A stretch of 64,000 nt of DNA from CAZUUO01 sp964622665 (GCA_964622665.1 CAZUUO010000001.1:16631-80630), one strand, 5' to 3'. Counted from the first letter of the stretch, positions 34,271 to 43,925 are shown. Translations and numbers: made by a program. The notes: generated by a model not told the origin, from the letters alone.

Positions 34271-36817
34271 ATTTCCTAAAACTTTTTTCAAGTATAGTCC
34301 GGTATACGATCCTTTTTTCTTGGAAACTTGTAGCGGTGTTCCAGTTGCAATAATTTCACCGCCATTGTCTCCCCCTTCCGGACCCAAATCAATAACGTAA
34401 TCTGCACATTTGATGACATCGAGATTATGTTCAATCATCAACACTGAATTTCCACGATCTACCAATCGTTGTACGACATGTAATAATTTGCGTACATCCT
34501 CATAGTGTAATCCAACCGTTGGTTCATCCAACACGTACAATGTTTTACCGGTTTGTCGTTTGGATAATTCAAACGCGAGTTTAATACGTTGTGCTTCACC
34601 ACCTGATAACGTCGTCGCGCTTTGTCCCAACTCTAAATATCCGAGTCCCACCTCGTTTAAAATATTCATGACGTCGGCGATCACCGGAATATCTTTAAAA
34701 AATATTCCCGCCTCTTCAATCGTCATTTTCAACACTTCGTAAATTGATTTTCCATTAAAGTGAACAGCGAGTGTTTCGGTATCAAATCGTTTCCCATGAC
34801 ACACATCACATTGCACAAACACGGTCGGCAAAAAATGCATTTCAATAGCGAGTTGTCCATTTCCTTCACAGTGATCACATCGTCCTCCACCTCGTTGTCG
34901 GGGAACGTTAAATGAAAATCTTCCTGCCTTATATCCTTTCACCCGCGCGTCAGCAGTTAATGCAAACAAATCGCGAATATGTGAAAACACGCCCGTGTAG
35001 GTTGCGGGATTTGAACGGGGTGTACGACCAATAGATCCTTGATCCATCAAAATAATTTTATCGAGATATTCAGTTCCCAATACTTCTTCAACACCTTCAA
35101 CTTTTGCGCGCGTTCGTTGGAGCTTTGCATTCACCGATGCAAAAATAATGTCATGCACGAGCGTTGACTTCCCACTTCCTGACACTCCCGTCACGCACAC
35201 AAATCGTTTCAATGGCACTTCAACGGTGATATTTTTTAAATTATTTGCCCGCGCATTTTTTACTTTTAAGCGTGGCACATTTTCCACCGAACGATACGTT
35301 GGAATCTCAATTACTTTTTTCTTTTGCAAGTAATCAATGGTCAATGATTGTTCTTTATTTTTTCCTGCTAGTAATTTCTTTGTTTCCCCTGATGCAACAA
35401 CATTTCCTCCATGAATTCCCGCTCCCGGCCCAATATCAAGTAAAAAGTCGGACGCCAAAATTGTGTCTTCATCATGTTCCACCACGATAATAGAATTTCC
35501 TAAATCACGAAGTTCGAGTAATGTTTTAATTAATTTTTCGTTATCTCGTTGGTGTAATCCAATCGTTGGTTCATCCAGTACATACAGCGTACCTGTTAGT
35601 TTAGAACCAATTTGTGATGCAAGACGAATACGTTGTGCTTCTCCTCCCGACAATGTTCCTGCGGTACGTGACAATGTCACATAATGCAACCCCACATCCA
35701 TCATGAACGTTAATCGATCAATAATTTCACGTAACACGGTTGCCGCGATCGTATACTGCGTTTCATTTAATACACCCGTTCCTTTCCCAGGAATTAAATC
35801 CATGAAAAATTGTAACGCTTGTGTGATTGATAAACTTGTCACTCCCACAATATTTTTCTTCCCGATTGTCACTTCCAAACTTTCTTTACGCAACCGTGCC
35901 CCATGACATTCACCACATAACTCATCTGAAAATAGTTCGGCTGTTCCCAAACCCATACATGCAGCACATTGTCCGTAGGGTGAATTAAAACTAAACAAGC
36001 GCGGTTCAATTTCAGGAAACGCAAAATCATGTTCAGCACATGAAAATTTGGTTGAGTAGGTGATTTCTTTTCCATCAGGAAAAAGTATTGTTACTGTTCC
36101 CTGACTTTTACTGATCGCCATTTCAATTGCTTCCAATAACCGAGAAGTGTCTGCTTGGCGCGCCAACAAAATTGCAGACAATTCATCAACAATTAAATCG
36201 ATATTGTGTTGTGTATTACGTTCTAACACTAAACGGTTTTTAAGGGTGCGGACTTTACCATCAACACGCACCTTCATGAATCCGGCATTATATAAATCGT
36301 ACAACATTTGGTGGTACTCGCCTTTACGACCCCGCACCACACTCGCCATAATCGTCACTACTTTTCCATTTTCTGTTTCATCTTTTACATGAGATAAAAT
36401 TTGGGTTGCAATTTCGTCAGGTGTCATCTTGGTGATTTCTTTGTGACAGACAATACAATGTGGCGTTCCCACACGTGCAAACAACACCCGCAAATAATCA
36501 TAAATTTCGGTAATAGTGGCAACCGTTGAACGAGGATTACTCGAATGTGCCTTTTGGTCGATGGAAATTGCTGGTGACAATCCTGAAATTTCATCAACGT
36601 CTGGTTTGGGCATTTGACCCAAAAATTGGCGTGCATATGCCGACAAACTTTCCACATAGCGTCTTTGACCTTCTGCAAAAATGGTATCAAACGCCAAAGA
36701 TGACTTCCCACTTCCTGAAAGTCCCGTAAACACGACTAATTTGTGACGCGGCAAGGTCACGGAGATATTTTTGAGGTTGTGCTCGCGCGCACCTTTAATA
36801 ATGATAGAGTTTTCCAT
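34268..36817 (-). CDS. uvrA: Excinuclease ABC subunit A
   Basis: This 849-aa damage-recognition ATPase of nucleotide excision repair has two ABC modules: Walker A GLSGSGKSS and GVSGSGKST, signature motifs LSGGEAQRI (twice), Walker B LYVLDEPTIGLH and LYVLDEPTVGLH, and zinc-finger Cys pairs (CIVC; CAAC with CGEC; CDHC with CDVC). It is about 90 residues shorter than the usual enzyme. I use the ATG at 36817 (MENSIIIKGAREHNLK, the standard UvrA start), not the 18 extra codons upstream. It has no Shine-Dalgarno. Confidence 0.97.
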   Translation of the reverse strand: MENSIIIKGAREHNLKNISVTLPRHKLVVFTGLSGSGKSSLAFDTIFAEGQRRYVESLSAYARQFLGQMPKPDVDEISGLSPAISIDQKAHSSNPRSTVATITEIYDYLRVLFARVGTPHCIVCHKEITKMTPDEIATQILSHVKDETENGKVVTIMASVVRGRKGEYHQMLYDLYNAGFMKVRVDGKVRTLKNRLVLERNTQHNIDLIVDELSAILLARQADTSRLLEAIEMAISKSQGTVTILFPDGKEITYSTKFSCAEHDFAFPEIEPRLFSFNSPYGQCAACMGLGTAELFSDELCGECHGARLRKESLEVTIGKKNIVGVTSLSITQALQFFMDLIPGKGTGVLNETQYTIAATVLREIIDRLTFMMDVGLHYVTLSRTAGTLSGGEAQRIRLASQIGSKLTGTLYVLDEPTIGLHQRDNEKLIKTLLELRDLGNSIIVVEHDEDTILASDFLLDIGPGAGIHGGNVVASGETKKLLAGKNKEQSLTIDYLQKKKVIEIPTYRSVENVPRLKVKNARANNLKNITVEVPLKRFVCVTGVSGSGKSTLVHDIIFASVNAKLQRTRAKVEGVEEVLGTEYLDKIILMDQGSIGRTPRSNPATYTGVFSHIRDLFALTADARVKGYKAGRFSFNVPRQRGGGRCDHCEGNGQLAIEMHFLPTVFVQCDVCHGKRFDTETLAVHFNGKSIYEVLKMTIEEAGIFFKDIPVIADVMNILNEVGLGYLELGQSATTLSGGEAQRIKLAFELSKRQTGKTLYVLDEPTVGLHYEDVRKLLHVVQRLVDRGNSVLMIEHNLDVIKCADYVIDLGPEGGDNGGEIIATGTPLQVSKKKGSYTGLYLKKVLGN

Positions 36818-36910
36818 AGGTGTATCCAGTATACAAGTCTGTTGCCTGATTTGACAAACAACGCTACTCACGGCAACCTACAGGTAGTTCTTTCTCAGTA
36901 GGAGGAAGCC

Positions 36911-37348
36911 ATGAATCCTGACATTGGACAAATACTTGCAGCGGCTAGTGATGCACTACGTTCACAATTCAAACCTGAATTTATTGCGCGTGTTGATATT
37001 ATCCTTCACAATCAACGTCTTGCTGAAGTCAATAAAGCCGTTGCTGATTTCTTTATAGCTAATCTGGCGGATACTCATCACACACTCATTACTGAATTTC
37101 GTCGTTGGGTGAACCACACTATGCGGTTGGTGTATCGTAGCCATCTCAAGAGTAGCATCCCTACGGTTCAATTATTTCGTAAAAACTACTTGGGTAGTGC
37201 TCTGGGTGATGTGTTTCTATGCTGTGCTGAAGTGGCGCGTGTCGTGTTTTATGCCTACAACATCGAGGTTGAAAAAATCGATCAACAGGGATTTGTTGAA
37301 GTAACGATCAACAAAGAACTTGGCAACACTATTTTCTTGTTTGCCTAA
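36911..37348 (+). CDS. Hypothetical helical protein, 145 aa (paralogue A)
   Basis: I do not recognise this protein. It is soluble and mainly helical, with the stretch HLKSSIPTVQLFRKNYLGSA in the middle and a beta-like end (GFVEVTINKELGN). The next gene also encodes 145 aa and aligns loosely along its length: VQL is at residue 86 here and 87 there, each followed about 14 residues on by DVF/EVF, and both have a V-E-V-T / L-T-V-T ending. So they look like old tandem duplicates. A strong AGGAGG precedes the ATG. A TTGACA lies 60 nt upstream, but a matching -10 is not clear. Confidence 0.72.
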   Translation: MNPDIGQILAAASDALRSQFKPEFIARVDIILHNQRLAEVNKAVADFFIANLADTHHTLITEFRRWVNHTMRLVYRSHLKSSIPTVQLFRKNYLGSALGDVFLCCAEVARVVFYAYNIEVEKIDQQGFVEVTINKELGNTIFLFA

Positions 37349-37350
37349 TC

Positions 37351-37378
37351 CAATAACCCCGCCATGTGCGTGGTTTTT
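37351..37378 (+). terminator. Terminator of the 36911 gene
   Basis: The imperfect stem AACCCCGC/GCGTGGTT is followed by TTTTTTA. Confidence 0.75.
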
Positions 37379-37384
37379 TATTTA

Positions 37385-37413
37385 TTGACTTTACCCGCTA
37401 AAGCGAATAGGAT
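37385..37413 (+). promoter_or_regulatory. Promoter of the 37442 gene
   Basis: TTGACT (37385-37390), a 17-bp spacer and TAGGAT (37408-37413), 29 nt before the start codon. Confidence 0.78.
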
Positions 37414-37441
37414 TTTTATTGTCCCGTACTAAGGAGGGTGT

Positions 37442-37879
37442 ATGTTGACAATTTTGCACTCTGTCTCGGAATTAATTGAATCTTATCTGCGTCATTTGCA
37501 GCAACTTTTTTTTCAAAATAAAAATGTTGATTTTTCAAATGAACACTGCAGCAAAATTGCCGCAGAATATACTCCCCACTTTGAAGGAATAAGTGCGGCT
37601 GAATTAGCACGTATCGGGAGAGAACACTGTAGTTTTGTTACCAAAAAACTGCGCGAGGTTCTTGAGAATCGTCACCTTATGAATCGTAGTACTGCTATGG
37701 TTCAACTCTATTCACGGACCGATCCTCCAGAAACAATGCAAGAAGTATTTGCAAACCTTTTTGCTGACATTGTGATCTTGCTAGGAAGTATCAATCATTG
37801 TGTTGTGGTAAAGAAAAAAGAGCGCACTGAACTTACCGTCACGGCAAGCAGAGAATTTGTAAACGCGCTGCATTTGTAA
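37442..37879 (+). CDS. Hypothetical helical protein, 145 aa (paralogue B)
   Basis: I do not recognise this protein. It is soluble and mainly helical, with several Cys and His residues (NEHCSKIA, REHCSF, SINHC). It has the same length and rough layout as the gene just upstream and is probably its diverged tandem copy. GGAGGG lies 5 nt before the ATG, and the gene has its own promoter and terminator. No membrane helix or known motif is present. Confidence 0.72.
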   Translation: MLTILHSVSELIESYLRHLQQLFFQNKNVDFSNEHCSKIAAEYTPHFEGISAAELARIGREHCSFVTKKLREVLENRHLMNRSTAMVQLYSRTDPPETMQEVFANLFADIVILLGSINHCVVVKKKERTELTVTASREFVNALHL

Positions 37880-37887
37880 GACTACAT

Positions 37888-37912
37888 AAACACCCACGGG
37901 TGTTTTTTATTT
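37888..37912 (+). terminator. Terminator of the 37442 gene
   Basis: The stem AACACCC/GGGTGTT with an ACG loop is followed by TTTTATTTTTT. It overlaps the uvrB stop codon on the opposite strand. Confidence 0.85.
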
Positions 37913-39967
37913 TTTCTTTGTGGTGCGGACGCGTTGTTTTGCTTCCTTCCCTTGTTTACTGAGTTTCTTTTGCAACTCACGAATTTCATCACGTAAAATT
38001 GCAGCAACTTCAAATTGTAATTGTGATGACGCTTCTTTCATTTGTTTTTCTTTTATTTTAATACGCTCCTCAACAGTTTTATCTTGTTCTCCAACTTCTT
38101 CAAACGCAATTACATCCTTAATATTTCCCAATTTTCCCTGTGGATCCTCTGATAAACCAAACTCTTCACTGTAATCAACAATATTTTTAATAATAGTTTT
38201 TGGCGTAATTCCATGTTTCTCGTTGTACGCCAATTGTTTTTCGCGACGACGTTCTGTTTCATCCATCGCCCGTTTCATAGAACCCGTAATGGTGTCCGCA
38301 TAGAGCACCACTTGCCCGTTTACATTACGAGCCGCACGACCAATGGTTTGTATGAGTGATGTATCGGAGCGCAAAAAGCCTTCTTTGTCAGCATCAATAA
38401 TGGCAACCAATGAAACTTCTGGTAAATCGAGACCCTCACGCAACAAGTTAACACCCACCAACACATCATAGGTTCCCCGTCGAAATTCGGTTAAAATTTT
38501 CAACCGATCAACAGTATCAACATCACTGTGTACATACACTGCTTTAATTTTGCGTTTACGTTTTTTACCTTCGGTATTAATATACTCCGTTAAATCTTCT
38601 GCCATTTTTTTGGTTAACGTGGTAACGAGTGCACGCTCTTCACGATCAACGACAATGTCGATGCGTGCAAATAAATCTTCAATTTGTCCTTTGCTACCAT
38701 GCAAAATTAATTCAGGATCTACAAGACCCGTTGGACGAACAATCATTTCAGCAATATGTGCCGATTGTGCGCGTTCATAATTCCCTGGCGTTGCTGAGAC
38801 AAAAATTGTTTGCTTAATCAAATGTTCAAATTCAGCAAATCGTAAGGGGCGATTATCGATAGCACTGGGCAATCGAAATCCGTATTCAATTAATGTTTTT
38901 TTACGTGCTTTATCCCCTTCACTCATTCCGCCAATTTGAGGAACCGAAACATGTGACTCATCAATAATGGTAATAAAGTCATCAGGGAAAAATGAAATTA
39001 ACGTGTTGGGTGCTGCACCACTTTCCCGTCCATCAAAGTGTCGTGAATAATTTTCAATACCATGACACATCCCCAACTGTGCAATCATGGAAATATCGTT
39101 CTTCGTGCGTCGTTCTAATCGTTCAGCTTCGAGCAACAATCCGTTCTTATTAAAGAAAGCAAGACGTTCCTTCAACTCTTTTTTAATTGATGCGATTGCA
39201 GTTTCACGAACTTCTGGCGGTGCCACGTAATGTCGTGCTGGGAAAATATAGAGCGTTTCTCGTTCTTCTATTGTTTTGCGTGTGATGGGATCTATAACTT
39301 CCAGTTCATGTACACGACCCCCTTCAACACTAAACCGATAAATATGTGAGGCACTTTCTGCACCATGCACTTCAAACACATCGCCTCGTACGCGAAATTG
39401 TGCACGCAAGACATCGGCATTCGTCCGTTCAAATTGCGCTTCCACTAAAAATTTCATCACGTTGTCACGAGTCATTTCCATTCCTTCCACCAATTTCAAC
39501 GCGCCACGTTCATATTCTTCGCTCGATCCCAAATTATAAATACATGAAACTGACGCCACAATAATCGTATCGCGTCGGGTCAAAATTGCTTGGGTGGCAC
39601 TGTGGCGTAATCGATCAATTTCATCATTAATCATCGCTTCTTTTTCAATGTAGGTGTCACTCCCCGGCATGTATGCCTCTGGTTGATAGTAGTCGTAATA
39701 GGAAACAAAATATTCCACGGCGTTATGTGGAAATAGCGTTCGCAACTCACTACATAATTGTGCGGCGAGAGTTTTATTATGCGCAATAACCAAAGTTGGT
39801 CGTTGAGTTTTTTCAATTACTTGCGCCATGACATAGGTTTTACCGGTTCCTGTTGCACCGAGCAATGTTTGAAATTGCATGCCCTTATTTACATTTTCAA
39901 CCAATTCTTTGATCGCTTTCCCCTGATCTCCCGCAGGTTTATATTTTGATACGAGTTGGAATTTCAT
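37907..39967 (-). CDS. uvrB: Excinuclease ABC subunit B
   Basis: This 686-aa helicase-like subunit verifies damage and recruits UvrC. It has Walker A GATGTGKTY, the beta-hairpin YYDYYQPEAYMPGSDTYIEKEA that threads between DNA strands, DEAD-like IIDESHVSVPQ, helicase motifs V and VI (GVNLLREGLDLPEVSLVAI, QTIGRAARN) and a C-terminal UVR motif. Length and domain order are normal. It starts at ATG 39967 without a Shine-Dalgarno. Confidence 0.98.
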   Translation of the reverse strand: MKFQLVSKYKPAGDQGKAIKELVENVNKGMQFQTLLGATGTGKTYVMAQVIEKTQRPTLVIAHNKTLAAQLCSELRTLFPHNAVEYFVSYYDYYQPEAYMPGSDTYIEKEAMINDEIDRLRHSATQAILTRRDTIIVASVSCIYNLGSSEEYERGALKLVEGMEMTRDNVMKFLVEAQFERTNADVLRAQFRVRGDVFEVHGAESASHIYRFSVEGGRVHELEVIDPITRKTIEERETLYIFPARHYVAPPEVRETAIASIKKELKERLAFFNKNGLLLEAERLERRTKNDISMIAQLGMCHGIENYSRHFDGRESGAAPNTLISFFPDDFITIIDESHVSVPQIGGMSEGDKARKKTLIEYGFRLPSAIDNRPLRFAEFEHLIKQTIFVSATPGNYERAQSAHIAEMIVRPTGLVDPELILHGSKGQIEDLFARIDIVVDREERALVTTLTKKMAEDLTEYINTEGKKRKRKIKAVYVHSDVDTVDRLKILTEFRRGTYDVLVGVNLLREGLDLPEVSLVAIIDADKEGFLRSDTSLIQTIGRAARNVNGQVVLYADTITGSMKRAMDETERRREKQLAYNEKHGITPKTIIKNIVDYSEEFGLSEDPQGKLGNIKDVIAFEEVGEQDKTVEERIKIKEKQMKEASSQLQFEVAAILRDEIRELQKKLSKQGKEAKQRVRTTKKK

Positions 39968-40018
39968 ATAGAAATATCATACCCATTTTCCGGTTTTTTG
40001 TCATTATTTCCCACAATT

Positions 40019-40050
40019 AAAAAATCCCCAATTTCTTAGGGATACTTTTT
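40019..40050 (-). terminator. Terminator after the Wzz-like operon
   Basis: The stem ATCCC/GGGAT with a 9-10 nt loop is followed by TTTTTTAATT on the minus strand, right after the stop codon of the gene at 40058. Confidence 0.75.
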
Positions 40051-40057
40051 ATACCAC

Positions 40058-40702
40058 TTATATTCCAAAATCAAACGGCCGAGGTGATGGTTTTAAGTAC
40101 CAATACATACCCGCGAATAAACCACCAAAAATAAATCCAAATAATGCCCGTAGTGGAATGTTGGGACGCACTGGATATTGTGTTGAGAGAGCTGGGTCAA
40201 CGATACGCACTGTTACTTTTCCCGGTACATAGTTGGGAACTTCTTGAATTGCCACATTTGCCACCATAGTCGCCAATTGTTCTGCATGTAACTTATCGAC
40301 ATCAAACGTAGAAATGGTTAGAATTCCCGTTCCTTTTAAAACGAGTGGATCAACTTGTGATTGCCACTTCGTGCGGCGCACATACTGGTCATCTGACGCC
40401 GCAACAACGTCATGCAACGCACTATCTTTTGCATCAGTAATCGCCGCGATAACTTTATCTTGAAATAAGGTGGTACGAATAACATTGGAAAGTGTTTGCC
40501 CAATTTGTTCAGCACTTTTTAACGCCGTATAGTCATCATACAATACTCCGCTTGGTGAAACGGTCGGAGAAATAAACAACCGCACTTGTGCTCGATATTC
40601 TAGTGGAGACAACAATAAACTTACCACCACTGCCAATACTGCGGTTAATAGAGAAACGGATAAAATAAATTTCCAATGTCGATGTATTGCAGGTTGTGCC
40701 AT
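40058..40702 (-). CDS. Wzz/YveK-like polysaccharide chain-length protein
   Basis: This 214-aa protein has a membrane helix at each end (about 12-32 and 183-203) and an extracytoplasmic helical domain between, with the Pro-rich VRPNIPLRALFGF motif before the second helix. This is the layout of Wzz/capsular co-polymerase proteins, which set glycan chain length. There is no fused Tyr kinase domain and no separate one nearby. With the O-antigen-ligase-like genes elsewhere in the window it supports a surface polysaccharide. It is last in an operon that starts at 43925. Confidence 0.83.
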   Translation of the reverse strand: MAQPAIHRHWKFILSVSLLTAVLAVVVSLLLSPLEYRAQVRLFISPTVSPSGVLYDDYTALKSAEQIGQTLSNVIRTTLFQDKVIAAITDAKDSALHDVVAASDDQYVRRTKWQSQVDPLVLKGTGILTISTFDVDKLHAEQLATMVANVAIQEVPNYVPGKVTVRIVDPALSTQYPVRPNIPLRALFGFIFGGLFAGMYWYLKPSPRPFDFGI

Positions 40703-40708
40703 ATGTTA

Positions 40709-41734
40709 TTAATATACCACACTCGTTTTTTGACCACCAAGCTCAATTTCTTTAACAACACCATTTACAGTAACTGAAATTTTCTTACCTTTCTTATATT
40801 GCAAAATAATCTCTGATAAACTGTAATTTCTTCCCACACTCTTTCCTTCGATAGATGTGATTTTATCAAGTACTTTAATGCCAGCGAGATCTGCAGGACT
40901 TCCTTTTGCAACTTCACCAACCACCACTTCATTATCAGATCCAAAGTCATACGCGGTAATCCCCAACCGTGAACGTTCTACACCACCTTCTTTTACTAAC
41001 GGTTTGTACACTTCCATGATACGTGAAATGGGAGTGAATGTTGCAAAACCTTGTGGTGTTTTTGTTTCACCGATAATTCCCACACAGTCGCCATTTGCTG
41101 TAAACACAGGACCACCCACCAGTACATTTTCTTTAGCAATCGCAAGCGGAATAACACGATCATAACTATCACTCGTCATCGTGTGACCCGTATCCTTTAT
41201 AAAGAATCGCGCCGTTGCTGCAGTTTCAACAATTCCTGTTTGTGGAACGTAGACAAACAATCGAATTCCTAACACTTCGGTAACATCTGCTGTTTTTGCA
41301 ATTCCTCGTGATGTTTCTGGTGTTGCAATAATTGCAAGTCCCGAAACCATATCAACGAGTGATCGTGTTGCGACTCTTATTGTTTTATTTTCAGAAACTT
41401 CAATATTTTTACCTGCCAAACTTGCATCAGTAATTACCAGTCCATCATTGCTAATACTGACACCACCACCTACTATTTTATGATTTTTCATGACATCGAC
41501 CACTACTTGTTCCATCGTTTCATATGCAACTTTTTCAGGAGCTTTTTCAACAGTTACCATGGTGCGCAGTGGTGCAACTATCGTTGTTAATACGTCGGGC
41601 AACGCATAATACATAAGTATTGCGCCACCACAAAGACCAGCAACCAACGAAAGTATCACAATGCGGAAAACGGGAAATACTGCTACTGTAGATAATTTTT
41701 CTTCGTCAGGAAGATGAGGAGGTGTTTTTTTCAT
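40709..41734 (-). CDS. HtrA-like protein with dead catalytic triad and PDZ domain
   Basis: This 341-aa protein has an N-terminal membrane anchor (about 23-46), a trypsin-like fold and a C-terminal PDZ domain (GEVAKGSPADLAGIKVLDKITSIEGKSV). Compared with the intact HtrA at 59260, the triad positions are changed: TNRHVV is TDASLA (His to Ser105), SDLALL is SGLAII (Asp to Gly132) and GNSGGP is VLVGGP (Ser to Val206). The surrounding fold motifs are kept, so it is probably a folded pseudoprotease that binds peptides or scaffolds partners outside the membrane. It is 1 nt from the gene at 41736 and 6 nt from the Wzz-like gene. Confidence 0.87.
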   Translation of the reverse strand: MKKTPPHLPDEEKLSTVAVFPVFRIVILSLVAGLCGGAILMYYALPDVLTTIVAPLRTMVTVEKAPEKVAYETMEQVVVDVMKNHKIVGGGVSISNDGLVITDASLAGKNIEVSENKTIRVATRSLVDMVSGLAIIATPETSRGIAKTADVTEVLGIRLFVYVPQTGIVETAATARFFIKDTGHTMTSDSYDRVIPLAIAKENVLVGGPVFTANGDCVGIIGETKTPQGFATFTPISRIMEVYKPLVKEGGVERSRLGITAYDFGSDNEVVVGEVAKGSPADLAGIKVLDKITSIEGKSVGRNYSLSEIILQYKKGKKISVTVNGVVKEIELGGQKTSVVY

Positions 41735-41735
41735 A

Positions 41736-42482
41736 TTATGACCAGCGCGTTGTCGTTAATAACACTATAAGTAATAAAATTATGTACACTGCTTGTAGGC
41801 CTGCCTGTTTCATGTCAATTTCTTGCAATAATCGATCTCGCTCTACTCCCAGCAGATACAGCACCGGTGCAAGTACCAGTAGAGATTTGGTCAGTGGTGC
41901 AAATGGTAGCATGTTCATGATCCACCAAAATGGTAAGGCAACAATAACTTGTACCAACACACTTGCCAACCGTAGTTCTTTTGGGATACGGAGCGCACTA
42001 ATGTACCAATAGACTATTGCCGCATGAGTAATCGAGGCCGCAATAATCCACATGCCAATCGTTTGTATTGAAACAATTCCAATTAAAGCAAGAGGCATCC
42101 CAATCGCTAGCAATACCACCATAATACTGACCTGTAATAATTTGCGATATGCGGGTGGACGCGCTCGGAAATCTCCTTTTAATTGTAACGTGTAATAAAA
42201 AAATAGTGACAAGAGCAGTGAACTTACTACCGCAATCTGTAACTGCATCCACCAGTATTCAAAGGTATATCCAATAAGAGGCATTGCAATAATGAGTAGC
42301 CAGATACCACCTAGTAATGGTTTCACGTTTTCACTTTCTTTTCCCATTGATTGTTTCCACCACCACGTACTGTATCCAAGCATTCCTATCACCAACAGTG
42401 GTAACGCATAATAATAGGAGGTCGCGTAGATCATCCCACAAGAATATGCCGTTACAATGAGTGGGGTGTACCACTGTTTCAT
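41736..42482 (-). CDS. Multi-pass membrane protein, 248 aa
   Basis: I do not recognise this protein. It has about seven or eight hydrophobic helices, is rich in Trp and Tyr (YSTWWWKQS, FEYWWMQL), and has a short basic loop in the middle (KGDFRARPPAYRKLLQ). It could be a polytopic scaffold or a transporter-like protein. It lies in the operon between a small anchored protein and the HtrA-like pseudoprotease, which suggests an envelope function. Confidence 0.7.
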   Translation of the reverse strand: MKQWYTPLIVTAYSCGMIYATSYYYALPLLVIGMLGYSTWWWKQSMGKESENVKPLLGGIWLLIIAMPLIGYTFEYWWMQLQIAVVSSLLLSLFFYYTLQLKGDFRARPPAYRKLLQVSIMVVLLAIGMPLALIGIVSIQTIGMWIIAASITHAAIVYWYISALRIPKELRLASVLVQVIVALPFWWIMNMLPFAPLTKSLLVLAPVLYLLGVERDRLLQEIDMKQAGLQAVYIILLLIVLLTTTRWS

Positions 42483-42491
42483 ACATTTACA

Positions 42492-42887
42492 TTATTGAGC
42501 CATGTTTCGTGACACTACCTCGAGTGCATCAATCCATTGGGCTTTTTCACTACTTTGCAACACGTGTAATAAAGTCTCAAGTGCCGTAACCCGAGAAAGC
42601 TGTTGTGCTACTTGTGCCGCATCGACGCGCATTGCAATCACTTTTTCTTGTAATTGTTTCACCATTGCTTGCGCACTTTGTTCATCACCACTTTGTATAG
42701 CGCGACTTAATGGTTCTTTTACTTGACCCCACAATGCGCTTGTTGTTTGTGCATCTTCATTAAATGTTTGCACGCGCAATATTTCTCCACCCCCAGCAAA
42801 AGTTGGCATTTTTAAATATCCCGTAATAACAACCCCCAGTGCAATAATTGTCACCATTAAAATTCCCACTACCATTGAATGTTTCAT
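42492..42887 (-). CDS. Membrane-anchored hypothetical protein, 131 aa
   Basis: I do not recognise this protein. It has an N-terminal hydrophobic helix (about 5-25) and an extracytoplasmic, Gln/Ala-rich helical domain (QSAQAMVKQLQEKVIAMRVDAAQVAQQL) that may form a coiled coil. It lies 9 nt before the polytopic protein and 15 nt after the AI-2E-type permease, inside one operon. Confidence 0.68.
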   Translation of the reverse strand: MKHSMVVGILMVTIIALGVVITGYLKMPTFAGGGEILRVQTFNEDAQTTSALWGQVKEPLSRAIQSGDEQSAQAMVKQLQEKVIAMRVDAAQVAQQLSRVTALETLLHVLQSSEKAQWIDALEVVSRNMAQ

Positions 42888-42902
42888 AGTACCCCATTTA
42901 AA

Positions 42903-43925
42903 TTATGATTCATTTCTAAAATATTCTAAACAGACGTATAACGCCGTTACTGCTGGAATCGCGATCAAACCTCCTACGATACCTCCTAATTTTACACCCA
43001 TTACGATTGAAATGATAGAGGCAATTGGATTGATACCCACAGCCTTCTGCATTACCTTTGGTACTAAAATGTGGTTTTCGATTTGTTGAATTACCACAAA
43101 CAATCCTCCCACCATGATTGCCGGTATCACTGATTCAGGATGTTGTGCTAATGCAAGAAAAATAGCTGGTAATGCTGCAATCGTTGGGCCAATATACGGT
43201 ACCGCCTCCAATAATGCCGCAAGTACGGCTAACAACGCTGCATACGGAACTCCCAAAATTGTCAGACCAACATACACTAAAATACCAATAGACACCGAAA
43301 GAATCATTTGGCCACGTAACCATTTACCTAATTTATCCTTTATAAGATGTACCAACTCAAGAATTTTTGTACGATATTTTGGTGGCGCAACAAATTCAAG
43401 AAAATTTTTCATCATACTGTCTTCAATCACCAAATAAAAAGTGAGCACAAAAACAAAGATAATACTAAAGATACTGCGCAATGCTTCTCGCACAGTACTA
43501 AATAACTCTCCACTTGCTTGGCTTAATGTTTGTGTCAATGAAACACCTTCTCCCGATAACACCGGAAACGATCCTCCGCCAATTCGTATACCTTGCAAAC
43601 GATGAGTTACTGACTCTAATAAATGTCCAAAACTTCCCGCGAATGCAGAACTTTGATCAATTAAAATAGGAACGAGTTGCGAAAGAATAAGACCTAACAA
43701 TCCAAATAAAACACCAAAAATAAACAAGACCCCAAACGCACGAGGAATTTTGTATTTTTCACACCACGTAGCAAAGGGATCAATGAGTGATGCTAAAATC
43801 ACCGCTATAAAAAACGAAAACACTAGGTCACGTAAAAAATAGAGCACCCATACACCCGCAACAAATCCAACCACTTTAAAGAGTGTTTTTGTAGAAATAG
43901 TGATAACTTGTTCCTCATTCTTCAT
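42903..43925 (-). CDS. AI-2E family (PerM/TqsA-like) membrane permease
   Basis: This 340-aa protein has the family's layout of about eight helices. Its central motif is GVPYAALLAVLAALLEAVPYIGPTIAALPAIFLAL, followed by QQIENHILVPKVMQKAVGINPIASIISIVMG near the end. The group exports small molecules or ions; despite the name, an autoinducer role is not implied. It is the first gene of the five-gene envelope operon that ends with the Wzz-like protein. Confidence 0.93.
   Translation of the reverse strand: MKNEEQVITISTKTLFKVVGFVAGVWVLYFLRDLVFSFFIAVILASLIDPFATWCEKYKIPRAFGVLFIFGVLFGLLGLILSQLVPILIDQSSAFAGSFGHLLESVTHRLQGIRIGGGSFPVLSGEGVSLTQTLSQASGELFSTVREALRSIFSIIFVFVLTFYLVIEDSMMKNFLEFVAPPKYRTKILELVHLIKDKLGKWLRGQMILSVSIGILVYVGLTILGVPYAALLAVLAALLEAVPYIGPTIAALPAIFLALAQHPESVIPAIMVGGLFVVIQQIENHILVPKVMQKAVGINPIASIISIVMGVKLGGIVGGLIAIPAVTALYVCLEYFRNES

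Noticed and set aside
36852..36880. Promoter for the 36911 gene built on TTGACA at about 36852
   Set aside because: No acceptable -10 lies 16-18 bp downstream, so I did not list it as a feature although the gene probably has a promoter nearby.
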